From Pseudofabraea citricarpa (taxonomy: Eukaryota > Ascomycota > Leotiomycetes > Helotiales > Dermateaceae): a DNA stretch of 64,000 bases. The stretch is from the NCBI GenBank assembly GCA_029641185.1, contig JAPWGK010000002.1, positions 2,728,001 through 2,792,000 of the forward strand, read 5' to 3'. Both the position numbers and the translations under genes were made by a program. The first letter of the stretch is position 1, and the number at the start of each line of letters is the position of its first letter. Shown piece by piece: positions 1 to 12,278 of this stretch. The notes below the pieces were generated by a model. It made no database searches. It was not told the DNA's origin and saw only the letters and a program-made list of their open reading frames with translations.

Positions 1-2653
1 TACCTTCTGGGCGCGAGAGACTTCTCAGGTCAAGCCACTAGGCAAATACGCAGCACGCCAAGAGGGATATAAGGGTAGTGCACGCGGATATAATGCGCAG
101 AGAAAAAAGCCCAATGACCAGGCTAGCTTCAGGCTGGAGAGGGCTGCCCGCCAGCACGTGTTGACAAATCAAAACGAAGAGAGTGATGGTTGATTCACCT
201 CCCGCCTTTCAGCTTCTGATAATGTCATCGGCTCTGCTTGTGAAAACGTGTCGAGCAAGCTGGTACACGAGACCTGGTGGCTAGAAGGTATTGGGATTCG
301 GGATGACGATATACACGATAGACAGACAACCAGCGCCAGGAAAGGCTAAGGAGCTCGCTACTGTATCGTACGAACTCAGTCGAATTCCCGCCCGTCACAA
401 GACAGAGGTGCCGAAGGCTGAAGGTCGAGAACCTGTTCTTCAGAGAGAACAAATGACAAATGAGGGACGACGGATACCCTTTGACCTAAATGTGAATCAC
501 CTTCACATGCTCCCGGATTAAGCGACAAGTGATTGGTGTAACAACTAATAACTCTGCGGGGTAGGGGGGAGATGGAGATGCAGATGCAGATGCCAGGTCC
601 TATCCTCCGAATGATCTGCCTAGCCGTGCCGGCGGTCTTCGCATTCACAAGACAATGATGTGTCAAAGACATGTTCGAAGGAGAGAGAGGAGAGGGCAGA
701 GGTTCCTCGGTAATGAAGGGGCTTGACGAAGGGGCAGAGACTGACTTTGGAGGCGTGTGTCAGGTGGTCAGGAGACGTCGATTGGCGAGCACTTATTATG
801 CAGCCGGTTATGCAGCGCATATCATTGTACATAGTTTTGAGAGTTTTGGCTTCCCCTTCCCCTTCCCCTTCCCGCACGATGCGATGCGCTGCCAGTGTGC
901 CACACCATCAGCTTGTATTAACCAGGGGCTGGCGATAATCCAGCAATCCCCTGAACAACGAAAACGAAAAAGTAAACAAATGGTCGATGGGTGGATTTGA
1001 ATCAGGAGGGAATGAATAATGCGTTATTGAGTGGTCTGTTCTGTTGGGGATCCCTTCACCGCAAATTTCCAATACTTACTTCCATCCCATCCCCTTTACT
1101 CACCGCTACTGGCCGTGAACTGGCTGACTTCAGCATCTTCTCCATCTTCCATCTTCTCCTGGATTTCCGGCTGGAAACGCGCTCCGGCCCGCCTGTGAGA
1201 GTATGTGAGTGCAGTACAGTAGCACGTGTTGACTTGACGTGTGGGGGCTTTGATAGGCACAGACAGGGTCTTCCGACTCTGCACTCCCTCGCCACCTCAC
1301 CGCCAGAAGAACTCCGAACTCAGACCAAAAGAACCAGCCTCCGACAACCCAGTACAGTACGACTAGGGAACCAACCTCTCAGCCATCATCGCCCTCCAGA
1401 ACTCTGTCGCGATCGCCATGTTCTCTTGTTCCCCTCCACCACGTTTCGAAGACAGAGAATGAGAAATGATTGGACGCCCGACCACAGCGCGTGCTTGCTT
1501 ACTCTTCGTCAATCGCGTTCCTCGTGTGTCCCCTTCCAGCATTGTCGCGGATGATCGAGCGGCAGTTTCAGCTCATTGTCACCCATGCTGTTGTCACGAG
1601 AGGATTGGACGAGGTGCTGGTGCTACACCAGTGCAGAAATCGCAGACTGACATGTGAAGAGCACGTCGCAAACTTAGTATTCGGGCGTGTGGAAGGGTGG
1701 AAGGGTGGAAGGGCAGCAGAGGCAGTTCCCTTACTTATTGCCATTCTGCTCCCTCAAGCTATGCCAGCAATGCTTCTCATCCATCCTCGCCCTCCCACTC
1801 ACGAACACCCATCTGCGCCTCTGCGGTCATCAGCCCGTTCATTCCGCAGTAGTTGCGATTCTAGACGTTCGCGACATCGGATGACAGTCGGAGGGAGGCA
1901 GGGTTGTACATCCACTACTGCATTGCTGCATATGTGCAGCTGGCGCCGTGCTGTCATCGTGGCCGGCCCTTGTTGACGATACCCTCGCCCAGGGTGTCTT
2001 TTGGATCATCGAGCTGGACCAGGGTTGGGTGGTTGAACCAGCAGCAGCAGTTTCAAAGACGAGTGATGTGAGAGCAAGCAGACGGCTTTACAAACAATAT
2101 CCATCACCGTGTCTCGCTCGAGGAGATTATTGCCATTCGAGACTCAAGAGCAAGCAAGTGAAGCCAACGCCCCGCCCCTAGCGCCCGAGATCCAGAAGGT
2201 GGGGGGAAACAGTTAGAGACTTCACAGTTCACCTTCAGACACCGCCTCGTCCACCAACACCGACTCTTTCCTGCACAACACACGCCCGTCAAACCCATTA
2301 GTTTCTGAACCAGCGCGTGTGCACATTCTTTCGGATTCAGCGGTCACCATTATATCGCCCATCATTCGATGCCCACGGGGAAGAAAGCCGTCTTGGCGCA
2401 TATTGAATCTTCAACTGAATTTCGGATTTGAACCAGCGACTTCCCCACCACACACAAATATTCAGTCGTCAGGAACCATTCACCAACCTCCACGCGCACA
2501 CAGAGGCTGATCGCACTTCGGATCTTCATAAAATCTCGGAGGGAGAAATGTCAAGTCGGCCTCGTAGACGAGCACAGCATTCACAAACACGCGGCACATA
2601 TTTATTCGACCTCGCTCGCCCGTAGCCGATACTTGTACCCTCGCCTACACACA
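1..2653. other. Upstream non-coding region
   Basis: No gene is supported here. Open frames are short, mostly lack ATG starts (the longest, at 991-1554, opens only with GTG), overlap on both strands and resemble no family. The last few hundred bases are rich in C, A and CT tracts and probably hold the promoter and leader of the gene starting at 2654. A stretch near 2424-2435 resembles a reversed tRNA B box but has no matching arms. Confidence 0.6.
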
Positions 2654-3526
2654 ATGTCTTTTCACGATCCCAAGAAACTCTCTCCCCTGACGACCCAATG
2701 GCACAATAGGAGTCACTCCAGCATAAACTCCGATGCTGCAACCTTCCACTCCGCCCACGCTACACATACCGGCACAAACATCGAACTGGAGACACAGAAA
2801 CCCTTCGAGCCCAGACAACAACCAAAACAAGAACAAGAACCACCGCACGCTTCAGTCAAGATGGACCGTACAGACTCGGGATTCGAGGATGGCCTAGCAA
2901 GGTCGAGTACGGAAGGGAGGAGACAATCTACGAGTTCTCGACATCGGTCACCACGCACATCCACATCAGGTACACGACCACGTCCGCAACCGAGACGAAA
3001 CCAACGATCAACGCCATCGAATGGCTCAAACCCACCGAGAAGGAGCACATCAGAATGGAGAGCGGGAGCACCACGACCGTCACTACACGCACGACACACG
3101 ACGCCCTACCGCACATCCACACAATATCCCAACGCCTATTTCCACTTCCCACCCATCGCATTAACAAACGACGCCGAAGAGAGCGACCCTGAACCACCAG
3201 CATCCCCTCCTCCCGCCACAATGCAATACTGGACGTCCGACTCAACGCGACGGTTAGAATACGCCGCTATCGACGCCGCATCCAAGGGTGTCCGAGGCTT
3301 CGTCATCAAACTTATCCCCGACTGCTTCCTCCCCAAGAGCACAAAACGCAACCGCTTTCACTGCGAAGACGCCAATTCTGACGCAGGCTCGGTCCGGAGA
3401 TATCGCTTGAATTTACCCGAGGAGAACCTCGACAAGGAGCTGCAAGACGTGCGTGTCAAGGAGGGAGCGCAGAAACGACCACTGTTCCGACGGTGGACGA
3501 CGCTCGGCGGCAAGAAGAGAGGCTGA
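2654..3526 (+). CDS. Conserved fungal hypothetical protein, disordered N-terminus
   Basis: Single-exon protein of 290 aa. The start is the ATG at 2654, preceded by A at -3; the frame upstream of it has no ATG. About the first 190 residues are low complexity, rich in Ser, Arg, Pro and Thr, and look disordered; they contain the acidic patch MDRTDSGFEDG. The folded part seems to be the C-terminal third, starting near YWTSDSTRRLEYAAIDAASK and continuing with GVRGFVIKLIPDC and SVRRYRLNL, a block that looks conserved in filamentous ascomycetes as I remember it. The tail is very basic (RRWTTLGGKKRG). No catalytic motif, signal peptide or membrane segment is visible. The function is unknown, and I assign none. 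Confidence 0.75.
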   Translation: MSFHDPKKLSPLTTQWHNRSHSSINSDAATFHSAHATHTGTNIELETQKPFEPRQQPKQEQEPPHASVKMDRTDSGFEDGLARSSTEGRRQSTSSRHRSPRTSTSGTRPRPQPRRNQRSTPSNGSNPPRRSTSEWRAGAPRPSLHARHTTPYRTSTQYPNAYFHFPPIALTNDAEESDPEPPASPPPATMQYWTSDSTRRLEYAAIDAASKGVRGFVIKLIPDCFLPKSTKRNRFHCEDANSDAGSVRRYRLNLPEENLDKELQDVRVKEGAQKRPLFRRWTTLGGKKRG

Positions 3527-5225
3527 AATTTGAGCATCAAATGTGCGCGGTTGATTCATGCACATATATATACCTTACGTTGTGTCCTTCGGAGTTTGTG
3601 TTTTTCCAGTTAACATCGGGCGGCAAGCGAGCGTTTTTTGTGCCTTTTTGGCTTTTGGCTTTTGGACGATGAAAAAGAGATGAGATGAGATGAGATGAGA
3701 TACCCCCGTTGCTTTTTTTGCGGTTGAACATATACACATGATGATTTGGATGGGCAAGAAAGAAAGAATGGAAAGAAAGAATGAGAGATGAGAAGAGTTG
3801 AGACGAGCCATCTGGGAGCATAATACATACATACACACAAACCCCTTCCCCCCCCTCGATTAGGTGGTTTTTATATGAGGGGGGATTGGAGAGGCGGAAA
3901 TCTAGTGCTTTTTTAATACGAGCGAGCGACGGACAGGGACGGACAGGGAAGGGAAGGGGGCAACCGGCCCAAAGAGTTACACAGCATCTTTTACTCACTT
4001 ACTTACTACCACTTACTACTTATTTAGTCGGCGAGCCGAGCATGTTTTTCTTCTCTTGTTTCTTTTGTTGGCTGCAGCTGCTGCTTTGCTCTCGAGCGTG
4101 CGTGGCTTCATACAAACTACCTAAGCAATCAAAATATACATATACATATATACATAGCGCGTTTACGTACGCATAGCTAGCTCCTCATATGAGAAAGAAA
4201 GAAAGAGAGATCACCGGTACGCACAAGAGAATCTAGAGGAGAAATAGAATACGAGAGAAGAGTTGAAGAATAGATCATCAATTTACAATACCCATCTCAT
4301 GACTGTCTGTGTTCCTACTGTTTCTACGTTCAGCCTTTCGTGTCTGTGTATGTATGTATGTGTTGGCAACACGAGAGTAACTGAGTGAGGACTGCCGCCG
4401 CCCGCGTAGCTGTGGCTGTGGCTGCTGCGCAGTGTGGTGTGATGTCATGTCATGTCACTCGAGAGTTCGGGGGTTTTCTGGATGAGTGAATTTTGTATGT
4501 GTTCATGTGATTGTTGAAAAAGAATGAAGAAGAGAGTGGATGGGAGCTGGGAGTTGGGGAGGGATATCATTTGCTTGAGAGTATATGGATAGGAGAGGTG
4601 GTTAGGTTGGGTTGGGTGGGAGTTTTTAGTTCTGGTGTTTGATAGATGACGGGTTTTTCTCTTCTTCTCATGTGCTGAAGATTAGGTACCTATGTACCTA
4701 AGGACGCTTTTGTACTTACTTCATGGGAGCTCGCTTAACTTTTCGTGATACGATTCAGTCAAGGATGGCTGCTCAAAAATGACCTGGGTAGCTTTACCTG
4801 CTTATCTCTCTTTGGACAAGCGAAGTATCATTTTCTCTTTTGGCTCTTCATATTTTGTGGGTTTTTAATGAGGGGTTTGTTTTGGCGGGTGTTTGTGATA
4901 ACTGTAAAATTCCGAAGGTTTGCCTCGGCCACAAGGGATTTATGTCAACACGATTTATCGTTCTTATAGAGAAGAGATTATGAGATTGTTATTAGGTTTC
5001 AAGACGGTCTATATATAACTTTAATGCCTAAAGCCTGCATGAGGTCTGACTATACATGATTGACTGACTGCTAATACTTCAGTGTGATTCTTGTCGCTCT
5101 GCGCTGACTCTCATCATCCATCGCTGATTTGAGTTTTGCAAATTTCCGACTTCGCAGCGAATTATTCTACCCCTCTATCTTTCCACGCTCAATTAACTAC
5201 CAAGAAACCATGCCACAATCCCAGA
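3527..5225. other. Intergenic 3' region, low complexity
   Basis: About 1.7 kb between the hypothetical gene (plus) and the end of the GHKL ATPase gene (minus), so the flanking genes converge. It holds GAAA, GAGA, ATAC and T-rich tracts typical of fungal 3' flanks. I looked on the minus strand for a continuation of the ATPase gene, such as a DUF3883 domain, and see none. No supported gene. Confidence 0.6.
3677..3701. repeat. (GAGAT)5 microsatellite
   Basis: Five perfect tandem copies of GAGAT lie about 150 bp after the stop codon of the hypothetical gene, within a purine-rich 3' flank. A simple sequence repeat with no evident function. Confidence 0.9.
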
Positions 5226-8200
5226 TTAGAAGTCTTCCGCCTCCATGGTGGAAGAGCGAAGCGAACTTGTGGTCGAAGAGGGCGTCAAGCGTCCATTTGA
5301 AGATGATAGATCTGTGTATGCAACCTCAGACCCGTCGGATGAACTCTGCGCAGGATTGCGATCTTCTTTCGATCCCCGGTCAATACCATCTACCATGATA
5401 ATGCCGGCATCTCTGAGAATGGCATCAACAGTATCGAGACTCTTGCATGCGACGATCGCCTGCAAAATGGGCTCTGCCTCGGGGTCGGTAATCGAGAGAA
5501 ATCCAAGTAGTTGCTTAGGGAGTTGACGGAAGAAGCACTCTTCTTGCAAGTCAGCATCCATGGGAATATAAAGACGTAGCTGATCTGCTCTCTTGTCGAG
5601 ATGAAAATTTGCTTTGAGATTGTTTATTTCGATGGACTCGCGATTTTGCTTCGTGCTTATGTCCTTGAAAATTGTGTTGCTGACGTAGATGCAGGTTTGG
5701 AGGAGAAGATGATACAGGGATCTATCTCCATCTTGGGCTTTTGGGCTACGGAAATGCACAGCACAGCTATTTCACGTCAGAGGACGAGAACTCATTCTTC
5801 CGAACACGACTTGCAAACTTACCGGAAAATTGCGTAGGCTTTCGATTGCAGCTTTTGGCTCAGATCAGGTGCCATCAGCCCATCTTCAACTCTTGTCGTT
5901 TCGCTCACCCGTACAGATGTGTAGCGTCTATTCATGCGAAGTGCAGCGAAAAATGGTTTACAGAAATGCACCTCCTCCACCGTGAAGTCTAGCATCTTGA
6001 TCTTTCCTGCGAATGCTCTTCGATGCTCGGGACGGTCGACGATGGCGAAATTGGAATAGCTGTTGACGAACTTCTTGTTACCATCGGCGAGTCTCAGCGA
6101 GAATATCTTGGAATCTTCTAGTCTTTCTACGTCCTTGTACGACGGGTCCATAGCGCTGATTAGCATGATCATGTTTTTAAGCTCTTTTGCTTTTTTCTTT
6201 CCTTTGGCCAGCTTTCTTAGAGCCCGGACGTGCGCCGTGATGCCTGGTTTGAAAACACCAAGAACCTCGCAGAAGAGATGTTCAAGCGCTTTGTATGGTT
6301 TTTTGATCGGTATATTATCTCCCTCGAAACGTGTTTCGTCGTCGGCCCAGATGCATGCTGATAATGGGAACCATATATTCAAAGACGGGACAAAAACTAG
6401 CTGCAATTCTTCAAAAGTTGTCCTAAGTTTGTTTTTAGCAGGCGCTTTCGAGAATCTTAAGACAAGGGAAGCAGGATGTTGTACCTGAAGTCCTCTCGGT
6501 TGGTATCACTTTTGAACTCAAGTGACAAGGAACGATATATATCCAAAACCTTGCCGCGTTCATTATTGCCTCTCTCCTTCATGGTTTCCAGATCGTCTGT
6601 GTATTCTCTCCAACTAACATCCCCAATTTCAAGTATACTGCGGAACAGACGAACCCGCTGTACATAGTTGAACATGCATCCGAGACGTTCTTTGGCCTCG
6701 AGCCATTCTGGTGCTGACCAGACGCATCTTTTGGAAGTGACCCATCTAGCCTCCTTGTGCTCGTCGCTAGGGATATAGATCACCCGCTGCTGCTCGAAGA
6801 ATACTCTATATAAAGTCAGCGATGAAATTTCCTGTAGAAACTGAGATTGCCCTGACTTAGTTTGCAGCTCATCATCTTGAGTCACACAATGTTGCTCGAT
6901 GGCAGCATAAATCCTGAATAAAGTCTGAAGCATCCCAGGGCAACACCCATCCGTGTTTTCATGCGAGAAGGTAGCTAGGATGTCGAGATAGAAGCCGAGG
7001 ATATTGGTATCACTGCTACATCTAACACCAAATCGTTCGAGGAATTTCCATTCATGCTCATTCTCGTCGTTAATCTCCTCGGGCATCTTCAAAAACCTGA
7101 AATTGGAGATTTGTAAATCATCAGTGATGCTTTTTAGTCGACGAAGAGGAAGGGTACTGCGGCAAAGCGGAAGGAATGGGTTGTCTTGGTCGTCCATAAA
7201 CATAAAAGGATTTTTTATCTGATTGATCAAATCCTCAGTCATACGAGATTCATAGAAGGACCAGTTGTATTTAAGTAGTCCAACTAGCTCCTTTGGCCGA
7301 TAACGAACGAGGTAATCAAATTCGGAGGAAAGAAGAGTCAAAGAGTAACGAGATTCAAGTGAAGGTATTTTTTGAACACCTGCAATTTCCTCTAGCCACA
7401 CTTTCCAAGATCGGCCATGACGGCGGACACGTGAAGGAAATGCCTCAAGATATGCCGGATTGAGAAAATGCACATCAGATCCGTGTGCTCTTAGGCCTTC
7501 TTCTTCCTCGATGGGCCGAAAGAGTTGATAAGGCCCATACTTGTCTTGCTCTTCCTTGAAATAGATGTGGTTTGCATAATTATGATGATCAGCGCGGTAG
7601 ACCACTTGGGTGTTCTCATCTACTAAAGGAATGCACTTGTCTAGAACAGGATTATTTCCTGGTAGGGTCCAGTAGAGGTATTGCAGGTGGAATATCGACT
7701 GTTTCATCGCGACCTTGTTTGAACCCGTGTATTGCCTATAAATCAAGGGTATGATGTCTTTGGTGTTGGCTAATACTACTCCAAGGTGTATAAAGAGCGC
7801 TTGCCGGGCAATATTTCCAACAGCGGTTGATTGGACAAGCTTGAGTTCCAAATCCACAGGGATTGGAATATTGAATGTGTTAGGTAGGTAAATTGGCAGA
7901 TTCTGTGCAGATTCCCAAGTGTCGCCAATGATTGGGATTAACTCCAGGCATTTTACTTCTTCGCTCAGGTCGCTATACGTTTCGTCCTCAAACGCCCGTG
8001 AAAGTAGATTTGCAGTACGTGTATGCCAATCTCCACCTGTGGTAATGGCCTTGTATCTCGAATCCTGTTTTCCAAGGTCTGCTCTAACTCTTTCCAATAA
8101 CAAAGAGAAAGTGATCTCTGACGTACCCAAAGGTCGTAGGAGTTCGAAATCCTCGCATGTGTATTTGCGGGATAGATAGATCTCCTCCGGCATGTCAATA

Positions 8201-9663
8201 AACAGCGGCTCACCAAATTTGTCGCGGCAATTTTCTGGAACCATGTGAAGTTTCTTGGGCATGTACAACGACCCCCCTTCCGACCTTAAACAAGGTATCT
8301 CGCTTAAGAGAGAGATGATCTTCGGCCTGAGAGCTCCCCAGAACTCGTCGGACACAGACTCACCTGGGAGGTATCTTATCCACTGGTATTGAAGTCCTGG
8401 ATGCTCACAAAATTGAAGAACGGCATCGCGGAAAGCATGTGCGACACCATCAAGAAGAGCTTTGTTTCTCGGCGAGTGAACTACATCCTCACGATTCGCT
8501 TGTGTAATGAAGTCGGATTGAATCAGAAACTACAGACAGCGGATCAGTAGTTGATATCATTATGGGAAATAAAATGCTTTCAAATGGGTCGTTGATACTC
8601 TATCAAAGAATGCTTCGACATACCGTGAACCCAGCTCGTCGGATGGGTAGAAATGCGAACACATATTGTTGCTCGATCACCGGTGCAACATTTTCATCCA
8701 AAGGAAAGGCTAGTACAGTAGTCGCTTGAGTGGTGCATTTTCGGGAATCGTCATGAGGTAGGTTGGTAAGCTTGCTTCTCGTGACGTGAAACTCATGAAC
8801 TGTCTCCGTAGACAAGCCATCACTTCGCATCGTCTTCGTGATCTTTTCCATGTTATGAAATAGTCCCAAGGATCGTACATAAGTGGTTGTAATTGAGCGT
8901 CCATCCTCATAACACACATCGGTTTTAAGTGATTTGAGTTTGGTAAGGAACAAGAGTAATGTATCAGGAATGCTAGCAAAATCGTGCACTAATTGTTTGA
9001 AGATTGATGGATCGAGGAGTGTCAGTGTGATCCTCGTGCGAACACCCACACTGAGACTATTGTAGTCACCATTATATGGTGTCACCATCCCCAATCCATC
9101 TTCATCAGAGTCCTTCGTATGCTCGAAAAAGAATGAGAATGGCTCTGATTGAATATGGGCCTTCTTGGCGATATTGAAGACGGACTTGAAGCCAATTCCC
9201 TTTTCACCGATGTATCCTTGAGCGCTTGTCTTCGTACTTTCTCCAGTACTGCAAATCGCTCGAACGTCTTTCTCTGTAAACCCATCTTCATTCGACTCAA
9301 TAACGATTCTGTCAGGGTAAAGCGTGAAGCTGAGATAAGGCTTATCACCAGAGGCTTCGGCCACTGTGTAGGAGTTGTCTTCAGCATTTTGAATCAGTTC
9401 ATGAATGAACCGTGGACTTTTTGAGTAGAGGTCTGTGGCAAGCCTGAAAACTCAATTATTAGCTTTGCTATCGCCTTTTAAAAAATTGGAAGATTGTACT
9501 TTTTTGTCGCAGCACCTAGTTTGCGTCGAACGTTAGCCAAAGCATTGAGTACTGAAGGCCTGGTAGCGTCGCGATCTTCTGGACTGAGGCCGCCGTTATC
9601 TACTCTTATCTCGTCCACCAATCTCCTAGCTTCACTGCGCTGAATGAAAGCATTTGAAGGCAT
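5226..9663 (-). CDS. NO VEIN/sacsin-like GHKL ATPase domain protein
   Basis: Five exons (9663-9500, 9443-8624, 8529-6485, 6422-5823, 5766-5226) join in frame to 1389 aa. Introns are 56, 94, 62 and 56 nt. Residues around 55-200 carry an Hsp90-type GHKL (HATPase_c_3) fold: the N-box ELIQNAEDNSY, the segment NEDGFTEKDVRAIC and the glycine box GEKGIGFKSVF. After the third exon junction comes FLIQSDFITQANRED, typical of the fungal NO VEIN-like/sacsin-like family. The remaining roughly 1100 residues have no motif I can name. In this family ATP hydrolysis is presumed to drive a chaperone-like activity, but the fungal role is unknown. Compared with family members I know, the C-terminal DUF3883 region is absent; the protein stops after a Ser/Thr-rich tail ending EAEDF. 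The start is the ATG at 9663. Confidence 0.85.
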
Positions 9664-9715
9664 CGCGAGATAATTTAGGTTTTATTGTGGGTTCACGACA
9701 TGTAGACTCCACATA

Positions 9716-10526
9716 CTAGCGAAGCATTTCTGGCTCAAAACATAATATAAAAATTGGATGGGAGGTAAATGAGTATTTGGATGGCAAGCCATACTTGTTA
9801 ATTGTAGATGTCTCAAAAAAGGTCATGATAATGGCTGGCGGTTGTGTAGCGGCAAGCAAAAAAGTCCCATTGGATCGAACATGTAGAAAGCCTTGCGGGA
9901 AGCGAAGCGAGATCTCATGAGACCCCGAGGGAGAAGCAGCGATTCCTCCATCCTGACTTAATTCAAAATAACAATATCGTAACAATGATAGAAGAAAAAG
10001 AGTGGAAGAGAAACAAAGGATCGCGGAATGCTTTAGTACTTCGTCTAGGTGTTTCATTGACAACGAAGTAACTATTGACTTCTTCCAAGCTCGGGTTAAA
10101 TGGAGCTTTAGGTACACTCGTGGATGCGATACCGCCTACCTGGGTATGAAACACGACGTGCAGATTGCAGCCGCATAGCAGTAAATTTAGACCATGCACC
10201 TGCAACACTCTGCACAGTAATCAATCATTTTGAATTCCAAGAATCCAACATTTTTTGGTGTTTCATTCTGGTCTCGACTTCAGATAGAATGGCGTGTTCT
10301 GCATCTCATCCATCTGGTTGGATTTTGGTTTTACATGGCCTTGAGCCCATGTAGCCTCTCCATTTTTAGGGACATGACTACCTTCCCCAATGAAAGCGCT
10401 GATCAGCCGAGTCAACTGTGTGCCACCCCCTTCGAGCGTGATCAAATATACACTGCGGTTGGATTTTGAGACTTGATGGAGCGTAACCTGAATCCAAAAG
10501 TCTGAATCAGTTGAACTTCCCACCGA
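9716..10526 (-). pseudogene. Possible multi-exon gene relic, unrecognised
   Basis: Several minus-strand frames in a row have protein-like composition and splice-like borders. The first segment (about 10526-10263) includes SVYLITLEGGGTQLTRLISA. A second (about 10200-9965) follows a GTTGCAG acceptor and includes HGLNLLLCGCNLHVVFHTQ. A third (about 9955-9790) follows a possible TCAG acceptor and includes GFLHVRSNGTFLLAATQ. No ATG opens the first segment: its frame meets a TAA just upstream, and the MITE begins about 55 bp beyond. This could be the 3' part of a gene whose 5' end is lost, a gene with an exon I failed to find, or chance. I recognise no family. Confidence 0.3.
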
Positions 10527-10578
10527 GGAAAGTTCCGTCTGTTTCGTTTCGAATTATACCATAACAAGCAAATCAAGA

Positions 10579-10838
10579 TATGTCTCCGTCGGAGAAATTC
10601 GTGGCCGATTTTGACACACGACATCAAAACACCGAATATACTTATCTTATATTGACAACGAATTTTTAATTCCTTCTATTATAATAGAATGCTAAGAGAT
10701 AACTAGTTCTATCATTATAAGACGAGATTACATAAGTATCGAAGACTTGGAAGGCAAATAATAAAGTAATCGAGTATAGGTATCGTGTTCTAAGCACGGT
10801 TGTAAAAATCAGTCACGAATCTCTCCGACGGAGAGATA
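10579..10838. mobile_element. MITE-like element with TA target duplication
   Basis: The two ends are inverted repeats. Left, from 10581: TGTCTCCGTCGGAGAAATTC. Right, reverse complement from 10836: TCTCTCCGTCGGAGAGATTC. The similarity continues inward for about 40 bp clearly and weakly to about 70 bp. The core TCTCCGTCGGAGA is itself a palindrome. The 256-bp element is flanked on both sides by TA (10579-10580 and 10837-10838), the target duplication of Tc1/mariner-type elements. The AT-rich interior has no coding capacity. A non-autonomous mariner-type MITE (Stowaway-like) fits best. No second copy was noticed in this window. Confidence 0.75.
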
Positions 10839-12278
10839 TCGATTAAACTTGAACAGTTTCTAGAGTATCTAAAGACGCGGCCTTACTACTATTAACATGC
10901 CACCCATATTATTACTTTCCCTACCGATGTCTTCTTACAAGATGTATTTCAAGGCTAGATTCTACTCCACTTACAACGTAAATATCCCGCGACTTGATTA
11001 ATCCATAAACAAGGCTGACGAAAATCAAGGGGAGAAGAATGGTTGAAATTCTGTCTCAAGCAATCAATGGCTAATTTCTAAACAGAGTCATTGATTAGGT
11101 AATTTATGAACGTATTTTCAATGCCATTCGACGATCTCCCATGCATTGACTATGGGCCTGGAGACCCCACAGACTTAAGGTTCACTCAAATAAGGCCGTC
11201 GATCATGCTGGATCAGTCAGGCCCTGAGATCCATTAGTACCTTACAATTAAGCATGGTATTTGTAAGCCAATCGGGGATCGGAAAGTTGCGGTTGCCGAC
11301 TCAAAGAAGAAATGTTATTTCTACGAACTATATTGGAGGAAGGTTTTGTTCTCTTCTCTTTTTTTTACTTTCAGAGTACTCATACTGTACTATACCACCG
11401 ACAGGATAATGACAACTTGTCGCGCCATGGTTCTACCTTGGTTCTTTACGTACATCAACTTTGTGTTTTGATCCCTTGATCCGAATAGATACAATATGCA
11501 CGGTCAAGTCAAATATCTGAGATGGACAAAGCTTAAATTGGTGTTGTCTGGAAGAAAGGGTCCAGAGCTACAAGTATAACCTCAAGTTGGCCAGTTTTCA
11601 AACTGGTTACATTTGCACTGACTGCAGTGAATTCAAAGAGCGAGAAAACCTCGTATACAAGGTTTCCACCTGCAGAGAGTAAACCGCCGGGCGACTCGGT
11701 GTGCATGCTGCCATCTCAAACGCTAAGCTCTATCTTTGCATAGTCTTTTGACGTGAAGTAAGATTTTGGGCTCGCCGACATACTCTTATCTTAGTTGAGT
11801 TTGTTGATGCCACGTTGGACCAGCCGATGACCCACCCAGGACCCCGATTCGAAGGACCCCGAAGACCAGAAAGATGAACCGCGGATCGAACGAGTAAAAA
11901 CAAGGCTCTGACGTGCATAGACTTGGGCATGAATCAACAGCGAGACGCTAAGAAGCACTTCGCAGGAACGGGCTGTCCCGTTCCTGGGAGCTGGCTTGCT
12001 CGCTTAATTTCTAGTGTCAGCCTCAGTATCAAAGCACGGAAGACTGGTTCATTCAAACAACACCATATCCAGTTTAGTTCGGCTTCGAGGTCATAGAACC
12101 GAGAGGTGCTACGTAGGCATTGGGAATACTAGTTCTGAAAAGGCGTGATGGCAGCGCCGATCCGGAACAATATCCGAAGTAGCTACCAACGAATCGCAAA
12201 GGGCCACGCATGCACATGGAAACAACCACCAGGAAACATAAAACCTAATTTGGCTTCCTAATTTGATGGTGAGACTTC

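Larger units (their letters stand above)
9664..12278. other. Accessory intergenic region with relic and MITE
   Basis: This AT-rich stretch separates the GHKL ATPase gene from the next minus-strand genes. It contains the possible gene relic (9716-10526) and the MITE-like element (10579-10838), listed separately. From 10839 to 12278 I see only short random frames on both strands and no recognisable gene, RNA or repeat. Confidence 0.55.

Noticed and set aside
991..1554. 187-codon plus-strand frame
   Set aside because: It opens only with GTG, has no family content and overlaps other random frames.
2400..2460. Reversed tRNA B-box-like GGATTTGAACC
   Set aside because: No T-stem, anticodon arm or acceptor stem can be formed around it.
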